Origin: Bactericera cockerelli
Lineage: Eukaryota > Arthropoda > Insecta > Hemiptera > Triozidae
Direction: 5' to 3'
DNA: 64,000 nucleotides
Assembly (NCBI GenBank): GCA_024516035.1
Contig: CM044961.1
Span: forward strand, 37,227,112 to 37,291,111
The notes below the pieces were generated by a model. The model had not been told where the DNA came from and did no database searches. It was given only the letters and a program-made list of their open reading frames with translations. Both the position numbers and the translations under genes were made by a program. This document shows, piece after piece, positions 1 to 11,700 of this stretch. Positions within the stretch are counted from its first letter, which is position 1. Every line of letters begins with the position of its first letter.

Positions 1-1302
1 ATCGAAAGTAAACTTAACGGAGAAGCGATTAAGATCATAAAAAAAGCCATTTAACCTGCTAGTTTTTTCACGACAGTGTCCGGTAAAGTGGGTGAATTTC
101 GAATTGGATTTTTTTTGTTGAGGAAACACAATTGGCATAGAAAATAAATAATACCTAATAAGGGAATAATACTTCAATAAACATAACTAAATGCGAACAT
201 AAATGAAGATTATTTCTTCTAAATCAGTGCCGGATATATTTTTTTTTTCTCTCTCTCTCTCTTCTCCTCTTTATAATAATTGAATTGGTTTAATTTTCAC
301 CCTCAAGAGTTTGGTACTTGACCTGGTATTTTTTTCTCTTAAATTTCGAGATAGTTAAATTTTTATTTAGAGACCTGGTATTCATTACTAGCAACACCAG
401 TATGATTTTTTTTTTTTAATTTGGGTTTAATATAGCGTTTTAACTGCATGGTCATATCATAACGGGAGTGTTACCCTCCATTCGCAAGAAACTCATCAAC
501 CTGCTAAACACATTTATCTCACCCAGCCTGGGTTAGGCCGGAATGCCAGCATCACGAAGTCTTCTCCTCGCTGGTCGTTGCTTAACTTCGGGGATCCTAC
601 AAGAATCGTGGCATTCAAAGCGCCATCGCACTGACTCCAGAATGATTAACAATGTGTTTTCTACGGATTTTACCAACTTACCAACTAAAATTGTCTCAAT
701 AAGGGACCGCTAGGCCGACTTTAGAAGCAGCATTATCCGATAATTATTTTTGATTCGAAAAGTGAAAAAAAGAGAGAGAAAAAAAAAAAAAAAATATCCG
801 GCACTGATTTAGAAGAAATAATTTTCATTTAATTTCGCATTTAGTTATGTTTATTTATTGAAGTATTATTCCCTTATTAGATATTATTTATTCTCTATGC
901 CAATAGAACAGCAATCCACCTACTGAGCTGCCCGATGACGTAAATCCGTTGCCAAATGTACACAAAAACGCGGATGGGCAGTTTCAGAAAAGCTAATACG
1001 AGAACGGGCTAACGTGTACATAACGGCAGATAAGAAGTGGCTACCATGATGATGCAGTTATTACCGCTTTAAGGGGCAACCCAGGTGCGGGGCGTCGCTT
1101 GCGACGAACATATTTTGCTGCCCATATTAATTTATGGCTCTGAACCGTTCTTATCTCTATGCCAATTGTGTTTCCTCAACAAAAAAAAATCCAATACGAA
1201 ATTCACCCATTTTACCGGACACTGTCGTGAAAAAACTAGCAGGTTAAATGGCTTTTTTTATGATCTTAATCGCTTCTCCGTTAAGTTTACTTTCGATTTC
1301 AA
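1..1302. repeat. Large interrupted inverted repeat
   Basis: Bases 1-236 recur in reverse complement at ~797-905 and ~1154-1302. The right arm is interrupted by ~250 bp of unrelated sequence and the ~550-bp spacer holds a 5S-derived SINE. May be a foldback element or two inverted copies of an unknown repeat. No coding gene is seen in 1-5656. Confidence 0.85.
422..641 (-). mobile_element. 5S-rRNA-headed SINE copy
   Basis: Reverse complement carries a divergent 5S-like head (TTAAGCAACG) and the core CCGGCCTAACCCAGGCTGGG ending in GAATGGAGGGTAACACTCCC. Family judged by comparison with copies at 34629, 36849 and 54817. Confidence 0.8.
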
Positions 1303-2330
1303 GCATAAAAAACATATGTCACTGCAGACTTTCACCTCTAAAAATGCCAATTTCGAGAACACCAATAATTTACGGAAAAATTGACGTGAGAAAAAAAGTA
1401 CTTTTACAAAAACCTTACTATGACCCTGATTAGAAGTAAACAAGAATTTTTTTTTGATTTCATATGGTGTAAAACAATATTTTGAACCTATGAAAATAGA
1501 AAAAGTACTAAAAAATCTAACTAACGCTGAAATACAGCGTGTAACAGTTTTGAAACTTGCACCCTACTAGTTCCGCCCCTGATAAGGTTTTTGAAAATTT
1601 TAAAAGCTCATTATACTCTACCTAACGTAGGCTTTAATTAACAGGAATAAAAAATATAGCATTCCATTTAAAATTCGCGAGAAAACTGAAAAAATATGGC
1701 CTAAAAGCCGGAAGGGCCGACCGGGGCCAAAAATAAATATGACCACAGGATGGGCCATAGGGCACTTCCTATACTTAGAACTTTACAGAATTGAAAAATT
1801 CCGTCGCGATCAAAAGTTACGAGGGGGTGGCCACCTTTTCTGAAACATACTGTATATTTTATAGCTACTTGGTTTCCATGACAACCTCCACTCCTAACCT
1901 AAACAACACTAGCATAGCATAGAGGATCTTACAAGTGATTTTAATCGCAGACCTTAAATATTTTGGATTCTGGAGTTAAATAAAACCTTATTTTTTTATT
2001 ACAATTAAAAATAACCAATAAGATTTAAATACTTCAATGATATTTCTTTTGTTTAATTGTTACTCCAGTATATTTGAACTTTTATAGCAATTAGCTTTAA
2101 TTTCTCATCGTGTTTAAGAAAACTCTGTATATTTGTTTTTCTAATATGAGAGGAAGAAATACTACGGGATGTTCCAAGCACAACACAGATTAAAGTTGCC
2201 GTAGTTTCATATTGTTCTTGCAACACCCATTCCTAAAAGGAAAAGAAAGCTCATCTTTTTAAATTAAAAGCTCTTCCAATCTTTCACGACCTAGTCGCCT
2301 CAAGGTATTGCCCTTGGCTATTAATTAGCA
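1303..2330. other. AT-rich spacer, nothing recognised
   Basis: No conserved ORF, tRNA-like or repeat match seen apart from short open frames without homology. Confidence 0.5.
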
Positions 2331-2336
2331 GTTTAC

Positions 2337-3046
2337 ATATGGTAGGCATTCGTTGTTACTCCTCATATCATGGTAGGCATTCATTGTGTCTCCTCATATC
2401 ATGGTAGGTATTCTTTGTTACTCCTCATATCATGGTATGCATTCATTGTGTCTCCTCATATCATGATAGGCATTCATTGTTACTCCTCATATCATGGTAG
2501 GTATTCATTGTGTCTCCTCATATCATGATAGGCATTCATTGTTACTCCTCATATCATGGTATGCATTCATTGTGTCTCCTCATATCATGATAGGCATTCA
2601 TTGTTACTCCTCATATCATGGTAGGCATTCATTGTTACTCCTCATATCATGGTAGGCATTCATTGTTACTCCTCATATCATGGTAGGCATTCATTGTTAC
2701 TCCTCATATCATGATAGGCATTCATTGTTACTCCTCATATCATGGTAGGTATTCATTGTGTCTCCTCATATCATGATAGGCATTCATTGTTACTCCTCAT
2801 ATCATGGTATGCATTCATTGTGTCTCCTCATATCATGATAGGCATTCATTGTTACTCCTCATATCATGGTAGGCATTCATTGTTACTCCTCATATCATGG
2901 TAGGCATTCATTGTTACTCCTCATATCATGGTAGGCATTCATTGTTACTCCTCATATCATGGTAGGCATTCATTGTTACTCCTCATATCATGGTAGGCAT
3001 TCATTGTGTCTCCTCATATCATGGTAGGTATTCTTTGTTCTAGTTC
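2337..3046. repeat. 31-bp tandem array, ~23 copies
   Basis: Unit CTCATATCATGGTAGGCATT followed by CATTGTTACTC. Variants alternate (TGTGTCTCC or TGTTACTCC; GATAGG, GGTAGG or GGTATG), showing block-wise amplification. No exon recognised next to it. Confidence 0.93.
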
Positions 3047-4114
3047 CAATAGATTAAGAGCAATGTACGCTATGCATGTACAATGAGCTTGGTCACCTAA
3101 ATTAGCAGAGGATGTATAGTATAGTAGTTGCTATAGACGTAGTGAAAAGCATTAGCAGTTGGATTGTGCGTTTTAATTAGAACCAGAGCGGGATAAGAAG
3201 GGAGGCATAGAATGGTTTAGAAGACGTGGACCAAGTACTGAACCTTGCACGCCACCAACTTTGCTTCAATGTTATCACAGTAGAATCGCTGTTTAGTTGT
3301 CTACAACATAGACCATAAGCGTCTACAGTAGCTCTTGTTTTATGGCTACGAAATAAAAAGATTGTAAAACACTCATATTTAATATATAAAAAACGGTATG
3401 GGATATCTAGGTATCAGATTGTAATACACCCTCAAAGTAATACTCTGTAGTTCCAAGGGGGATACATTGCTTGATGAAAAAAAAATATGAGCAAAATGTA
3501 TTTTTGCTTTTACAAAAAACGAACACAATACTTCCGATTTCTAATATTAGAAATTTATTTAAAGTAAAAGGTATCATCGGATTGTCTGGTTGAATCAATG
3601 GCGTGCAATAAAGTAAAACACATGAGTAGTATGGCTGCACCCCAGTTCCCGCCCGAGCCATGGCTTTATTTATTTTTATAACCCTAAAACCCTTCCTTTA
3701 CACCTCGTATTTATACAATACAATACTCTGTTTATCCTGCGAGAATGAGACTAAAGAGTCCATTTACTCTCTCAGTCTAAACAAAGTCTCATTGGTGACA
3801 GGTACAGGTTAAATATTTACGAACAACTTTCTTTAGGACCCCGGAACCGTATGACATTACTTCGGGGTAACAAGGATAATTTGGACCTTTGAGTAAGAAA
3901 TAAAAAGTTGCCTAAGTCCGCCACTGCTATAGTATTAATACACTACTGCACAGTATCGGTCACGGCTGAGAGACGTCACTAATCCGTGACTGGAGCCAGG
4001 AGTATCCTATCCAATATCCTTAACCGGAACCATATCCTCTGATCCGGTCACTCTACAGTGTGGCCCACAAGTTCCGTCTACCTATCTTCTCGTCAGATTC
4101 ACTTTGTAGACTAT

Positions 4115-4242
4115 GGGCAAAATTAATAGACAAAATCGATAACTTAAGCCATTGCTTAGCGTCGGTTCTCCCTATCTTAGACAGTACGCAATCCGAGACT
4201 TAGCGCCACAGAGGTATTACAAAAACGTATATTAATTTCGCC
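4115..4242. mobile_element. ~130-bp TIR MITE (GGGCGAAATTAATAGAC)
   Basis: Ends GGGCAAAATTAATAGAC and TATTAATTTCGCC. Interior CTTAGCGCCACAGAGGTATT shared with the copies at 55861, 61597 and 62370; a half copy is at 5375-5436. Confidence 0.75.
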
Positions 4243-5656
4243 ATAAATTTAGCGCATTATACGTACAATAGCATCTATTAATAACTATAACAATAACAGA
4301 CGCCATTTTGTTTTAGTAGGTACATGTCATTGTAATAAATCCAACTTAGAAAAACAAAATTCAAATTCTCTAGATAAATCTTTTAAAAAATCCAAGATTT
4401 TCAAATTTTCATCATGTTAAGAGTTACTTCCGGGGCAGACTGTAGTGCCCTGAATCTTAATGAATCTCCAATGGCTATGTCCGATCCAGGCTGATTTAAT
4501 GAATCACTCCCGCTAATCAGTGAGCCGATTCAGTAGCTAGTTCACAGCTCAAGGATTTAAACAGATAATAAATTCAATAATAAAAATGAAAGACGTGAAA
4601 GTGTCTCGTAAAGAAAAAGGAAGAATAAGCTTTGGGGAAGAATACAAGAATTTAATAATTAACTTTAAAGTTGTCTGTCTTGTGTACGATTAATTGAATA
4701 ATTTCATAAGAAAATTTAACTTTTATAAAAAATATTCCTAAAATTGTATAAATTAAATTTTGAGTTTTTAGTCTTTTCTCCATTTTTTCTCAATCCCTTT
4801 CTTTCTTTTTTTCGTTGTTCATCCTATTAATGTGTTTCAAACCATCCCTAAGATAAAGTAAATTTTCATTGTTTATAATCTTCCTGAAACCATTTAGAAT
4901 TTTAATCCTATTACTGCCCAGATATCAGTCATGGTGAGTTTTTTTTTTATTATCTTCTCAATCTACATTTCATTGGACTGCAACGTTTGGTTTGACGGCA
5001 AAAAAATAATCTAACATCTATTCTGAAGGTACAAAAATAAATATTATTTAATTTCCACGCAGAAAAACTCGGATATTTTTTCTCGCTAAATTTCAAAAAA
5101 AATCACGCTTCTATGAATGCATAAATCAACATTATCCGAGACAGTCATGCATATTTCAGCGGACGTGAAGCTAGCTTGTGACAATATTCACGCTGAAAAA
5201 TGTCACGTCTAGTATAAAACGGAAGGAACAGAAATCATATTCTCTTATCTAGATATTTTTATGTGGCGCGGCGGCGTGTGTAGACAACTGATTCTACTGT
5301 GACAACATTCAAGCAAAGCAGGTGGCGTGCAAGGTTCCGTACTTGGTCCACGTCTCCTGAACCATACTACAAAAGGGCGAAATTAATAGACAAAATCGAG
5401 AACTTAAGTTATGACTTAGGTTTTCCCCATTATTATTAAACAGATTTAATCAAGTTTTATTTACAAAATATAGTACATACAATTTACAAGAAACAAAGTT
5501 GAAATTATTAAACAAAACTTGATCAAGGGCGGTGCTAATGCCTACGGCATTCTCTTCCAATATTCAAACCCCATCTAAGACAATATCCATTTCTTCAATA
5601 TCCGATTACTTTAAACAAATTTATAATAAAAACCGATGTGAACATTTCTATTCCAG

Positions 5657-5791
5657 ATCGCTGGAGGTCGGGGCAGCTCGTCCCTCTCCGGGCAGTGTCG
5701 GCAAGCTTCGGATCTCGAGCGAAATGAAGCACAAGCTAGAGATGGTCACCGCCAACCATAGCTTGCGCTCCACCGACGGCAAGAACCAGAG
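5657..5791 (+). CDS. MYO15A: Myosin XV exon: linker with KLRISSEM motif
   Basis: Acceptor TTCTATTCCAG, donor CAGAG/GTGAGT. Enters at codon position 3, leaves in phase 2, and joins cleanly to the exon at 6311. It encodes a charged linker (LRISSEMKHKLEMVTANHS). This is the first exon I can recognise in the window; assignment rests on phase continuity with downstream exons more than on a named domain. Confidence 0.75.
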
Positions 5792-8700
5792 GTGAGTTCA
5801 GCCAACATGTAGAGATCCTTCAATATTCTATTAGTTGTTGTTGTAACCCAGCTATAGGCAAGCTGGTTACAACAACAACAAGATTCTTTTATCGTCTGAC
5901 TGGGGGACGTCAACCAAGGAAAAGACCATTGTTTCGATAGAGGACTAGAAAACAGACTAGCCTACCCTAACAAGCCAGACTAGCTTGAAGTTTTCCAAGG
6001 GTTTAATGGCTTATAAAGAAAAAACCAAGAATTGATCGCACATAGAAATACGTGGTTCGGAACGAGCCAACTTAGAGTTGGCTGGAGACCATCACTCTCC
6101 CCTCCGAGCTGTAGCCAAGCTGGTTACAACAACAACAAAAGCTGAAGAAGTTCAGCTTCAGCACGGTGGTTGAGCACATAGAAATACGTGGTTCAGGACG
6201 AGCCAACTTTTCATCTAGAGTTGGGTGGAGACCATCATTCCCCCCAGCTGTAGGCAAGCTGGATTTATTAATTTATTAACATCAACTAATTCATTTATCT
6301 CCGTTTCCAGGTCGGCTCTACCTCCTGCTAACAAGCTGGACTCTGACCGGAGACTCCTGCTGCAGCAGCAATTAGCCGGACGCTGGGGGAGTATGGACAG
6401 TGTGGATGCTAGGGCTGTTGTGAAGGAGGACAGATCAGACGTACAGGCCACTAACATTGTGAGGAGTCAGGTATGTGGCTCTACTAGTAGTAATAGATGC
6501 TAGAGCTGTTGTGAAGGAAGACAGATCAGACGTACAGGCCACTAACTTTGTGAGGAGTCAGGTATGTGGCTCTACTAGTAGTAATAGATGATAGAGCTGT
6601 TGTGAAGGAAGACAGATCAGACGTACAGGCCACTAACATTGTGAGGAGTCAGGTATGTGGCTCTACTAGTAGTAATAGATGCTAGAGCTGTTGTGAAGGA
6701 AGACAGATCAGACGTACAGGCCACTAACATTGTGAGGAGTCAGGTATGTGGCTCTACTAGTAGTAATAGATGCTAGAGCTGTTGTGAAGGAAGACAGATC
6801 AGACGTGCAGGCCACTAACATTGTGAGGAGTCAGGTATGTGGCTCTACTAGTAGTAATAGATGCTAGAGCTGTTGTGAAGGAAGACAGATCAGACGTGCA
6901 GGCCACTAATATTGTGAGGAGTCAGGAATGTGGCTCTACTAGTAGTAATAGATGCTAGAGCTGTTGTGAAGGAAGACAGATCAGACGTACAGGCCACTAA
7001 CATTGTGAGGAGTCAGGTATGCGGCTCTACTAGTAGTAATATCTCAATTTGTGCTTGTCACTAATAAATGATACTTTGTTTAGACTGTGAGAGTAAAAGG
7101 ACTCCTTTAGTCTCATTCTAGCAGGATAAACAGAGTTGTGTATTGTATTCTAGAGGGCGTGTTAAGGGATAGTGTTTTGTTAGATTAATCTAATCCTGTT
7201 TCATAATGTGGCCCTCTCTTAATCTAATCCTGTTTCATAATGTGGCGTCTCCCAGGTGGACAAGGTGTGGCGCGGTGCCCCCCCTCCCCCCGTGGTGCCA
7301 GGGGGCGGGCTGAGCCCCAGCAGTGGCGGCGCGGGCGGCCAGCACAACCCCCCCTCCCGCTCCAGTAGCTTCTACGACTCGCACACCACGCCCCCGGCGC
7401 CCATCGCCCCCCGCCACCCCCCCTACCAGAGCCCCGAGCACCACCATCACAACCACAGCAACCACCACCACAACCATCACGGTGAGTATATCTTTCTTTA
7501 ATATTATTTTTTAACCACATAATTATACGTCTTAAGGCCGTATCATGAAACAGGATTAAGTAAATCTAAGCTGACCCTTAGATTTTATCAGCTGATCGAT
7601 AGGTATTTTAAAATAGGTTTCCGTCACGAAGGATGGCGACATATCCGTTACGCCACAGAAGTAATATACAGCTACAAAGTCCGGCTTAGATATGACCTCT
7701 ACAGTTGTTGTCAAGGGGTTAAGGGATAGTGTCAACTAAGATTATCAAATCCTTTTTCATAATTTGGGGCATTAGTAGTCACCGTGGCCTAGCGCACTAG
7801 GCTTGCACGCAGGGTAACCTGGATTCGATCTCCAGCAAGGCAGGATTTTTATTACTCTGTACTTGCATGCCCGGGTTACACTCATACCTCGTGAGGAAAA
7901 ATGAATAGCTACTTTAATGTGAGCAGCGACCAGTGGCAAAATCAAGTTATCATATTAGTGTTAATTACAATCGTGCTATCACAACTACGCAAACTCATTC
8001 ATCTAAATATTTTCTCAACCTGCACCGACCTCTAGATTTCAAGTCATCTTATCGATCAAGCTACTGATTGGCGGAATTATAGGCAACAATAAAATATTAG
8101 GACATTAAAGGTACGGAAAAGTCCTGTAATTCTGCGCAACCCTGTAATATTAGAATTGGGATATAATAACACAAAGAAACACATTTATCTACGGTTTACT
8201 CTTGAACTATTGGGACTTATTAATCTTAATTGGACAGTATAAATAAGGCGATATTATGACAAAACACTCTGCCTCGTCTTTTCTTCTCAGTGGAGGACCA
8301 GGCGGAATTCTCGCCCGTCCCCCAGGAGTCGACCCCCCACCCCTCCCCTCCAGCAACACCGCCCCCTCCGTGCCTGCCCCCACCTCCCCCAGCCTGGCTC
8401 GGGCGCGGATGTGTCCAAGACCACCCTGTATCCGCCCCTGACCTCGGCTTACTTCGCCTACAATCGGGTCACCTGGAAACTGAACGTCAGGAAAGAGGTA
8501 ATTGATATGCATATATTTTTAAATTTTAGTTTGAGAAAAATACAATCGAACTTGGATATGAGAGAAAAACTTCCAGGTCAATTTTTTTATTATTACATAA
8601 TATATAAAAAAAAAAAACAAACTGAATAAAGTTCTTTTTTGGGGGGTACTTGCTACCCACATTAACCTCACTCAGTCTGAGTTGGGCCGGAATATCAGCA

Positions 8701-11700
8701 TCACGAAATCGTTGCTTAAGTTCGGTGATCTTACGAGAACCGGTGCATTCAACCTGGTGTTCTGTCAGATAGTAGCCGACACTCAATCTAATATCTAATT
8801 TATTGTATTCTATACCCAGGTATTCTCGCCTAAGGAGACAGTTTCCAGTCCTCTAGTGCTGCACCTGGTGTTCTGTCAGATAGTAGCCGACACTCAATCT
8901 AATATCTAATTTATTGTATTCTATACCCAGGTATTCTCGCCTAAGGAGACAGTTTCCAGTCCTCTAGTGCTGCACCTGGTGTTCTGTCAGATAGTAGCCG
9001 ACACTCAATCTAATATCTAATTTATTGTATTCTATACCCAGGTATTCTCGCCTAAGGAGACAGTTTCCAGTCCTCTAGTGCTGCACCTGGTGTTCTGTCA
9101 GATAGTAGCCGACACTCAATCTAATATCTAATTTATTGTATTCTATACCCAGGTATTCTCGCCTAAGGAGACAGTTTCCAGTCCTCTAGTGCTACACCTG
9201 GTGTTCTGTCAGATAGTAGCCGACACTCAATCTAATATCTAATTTATTGTATTCTATACCCAGGTATTCTCGCCTAAGGAGACAGTTTCCAGTCCTCTAG
9301 TGCTACACCTGGTATTCTGTCAGATAGTAGCCGACACTTTGACACAACCCTCGCCACGAATCTCTCCTGAGGAGCGCTCGGAAATGATGCAGGTAAAGTC
9401 TTCTTGAAGTCTGTGCTTAGTTTAGGCTCGGAAATGATGCAGGTAAAGTCTTCTTGAAATCTGTGCTTAGTTTAGGCTCGGAAATGATGCAGGTAAAGTC
9501 TTCTTGAGATCTGTGCTTAGTTTAGGCTCGGAAATGATGCAGGTAGAGTCTTCTTGAGATCTGTGCTTAGTATTTAGTAGAAAATATTTGAAATACTAAA
9601 CGAAGCACAGAGGCAGGCACGCGCCTGAATGTCTGCAGAGCAAGTTCAGCAAGTTGTGCTAGAAATTAAAAAAATTAAACATCAAAATTCCAAGTTTTCT
9701 GGACGTTTCAGAACCTCCTGAGCAACTTTGGTTTTGTTTCTGTCTCTCGGTCTGTCTGTGTGGCGGTCTGTTAAATACATTCCTTGTAACGCGCAAATCT
9801 CAAAAACTACTTAACGGATTTCGACGAAATTTTGTACAACTATAGAAGACATTGTAGATGGTCCCATTTTTCTCAATTCATCATCTTCGCACTAGTACTT
9901 CTTGGTGATAGAGACCATGCGCCTGACCACTAACTTTTTACTTATACGCTTATATCTCGTGAACGGTAAACCCTATTTTTGATGAAATGTTTGTATAAGC
10001 TTTTTAATGTTTTAAAAGGCCATTTGTAATTATATTTTAATTAATTATGAATTAGCTCTGATATGAAAATCCGAAATTTTCGAGAAAAAGTACAGAAATA
10101 ATGTCTTCGACTTGCAGATACAGAATGTTGGATGTAGGAAAAACGGTATTTTACCATATGATTTGACAAATTTGAAGAGTTTTGAAGATACAAGTGATTT
10201 AGTATAAAATCTCAAAATTACCACGTGTATACAATGTGAACCAATCACGAGGAAGTACTGTGTCCATAATAGGCAGTGTATTTGCATTCTTGTGCTTGTT
10301 GGTTTGCAGCTTCTGGAGCAGTACGGGGTCACGATGAGCAACATGCACACGGGTCAACACAAAGCCAGCATCAAGGGGCTGTACTAGACATGACCCAGCA
10401 CTGGCTTATGTACTTTGCTACTATATTCAGCATCTCTGTAAGTATATACCTATGTAGTCCATATACTATACATACAAGTGGGCTGTACTAGACATGGCAA
10501 GACACTGGCTTATGTACTTTGCTACTATATTCAGCATCTCCGTAAGTATATACCTATGTAGTCCATATACTATACATACAAGTGGGCTGTGCTAGACATG
10601 GCCCGGCACTGGCTTATGTACTTTGCTACTATATTCAGCATCTCTGTAAGTATATATGTCGTCCATATACAATACATACAAGTGGGCTGCACTAGACATG
10701 GCCCGGCACTGGCTTATGTACTTTGCTACTATATTCAGCATCTCTGTAAGTATATATGTCGTCCATATACAATACATACAAGTGGGCTGTACTAGACATG
10801 GCAAGACACTGGCTTATGTACTTTGCTACTATATTCAGCATCTCTGTAAGTATATACCTAAGTAGTCCATATACTATACATACAAGCGGGCTGTACTAGA
10901 CATGACCCAGCACTGGCTTATGTACTTTGCTACTATATTCAGCATCTCTGTAAGTATATACCTATGTAGTCCATATACTATACATACAAGTGGGCTGTAC
11001 TAGACATGGCAAGACACTGGCTTATGTACTTTGCTACTATATTCAGCACCTCTGTAAGTATATACCTATGTAGTCCATATACTATACATACAAGTGGGCT
11101 GTACTAGACATGGCAAGACACTGGCTTATGTACTTTGCTACTATATTCAGCATCTCTGTAAGTATATACCTATGTCGTCCATATACTATACATACAAGTG
11201 GGCTGTACTAGACATGGCAAGACACTGGCTTATGTACTTTGCTACTATATTCAGCATCTCTGTAAGTATATACCTATGTAGTCCATATACTATACATACA
11301 AGCGGGCTGTACTAGACATTGCAAGACACTGGCTTATGTACTTTGCTACTTTATTCAGCATCTCTGTAAGTATATACCTATGTAGTCCATATACTATACA
11401 TACAAGCGGGCTGTACTAGACATTGCAAGACACTGGCTTATGTACTTTGCTACTTTATTCAGCATCTCTGTAAGTATATACCTATGTATTTTGGCACTTT
11501 TCCTAGCATAATCTCTTGCACATTTGGGCGATATTGGACAAATTACCATCCGAGGTCTAATCATTACATTTGTTTACTCTTGCAGGGAGGACACCAGTAC
11601 CCTGACGTACAGCTGGTAGCCATAGGGCACTCCGGTATCCGCCTGGGCAGACTGGACCTGAACCACCTCAGAGTGCTGCACAATATCAGGTGAGAATATG

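Noticed and set aside
2337..3046. CRISPR-like repeat array
   Set aside because: Units are contiguous with no unique spacers, and the context is eukaryotic; it is a minisatellite.
7224..7520. Gly-rich ORFs antisense to the myosin linker exon
   Set aside because: Shadow of the GC-rich coding exon on the plus strand.
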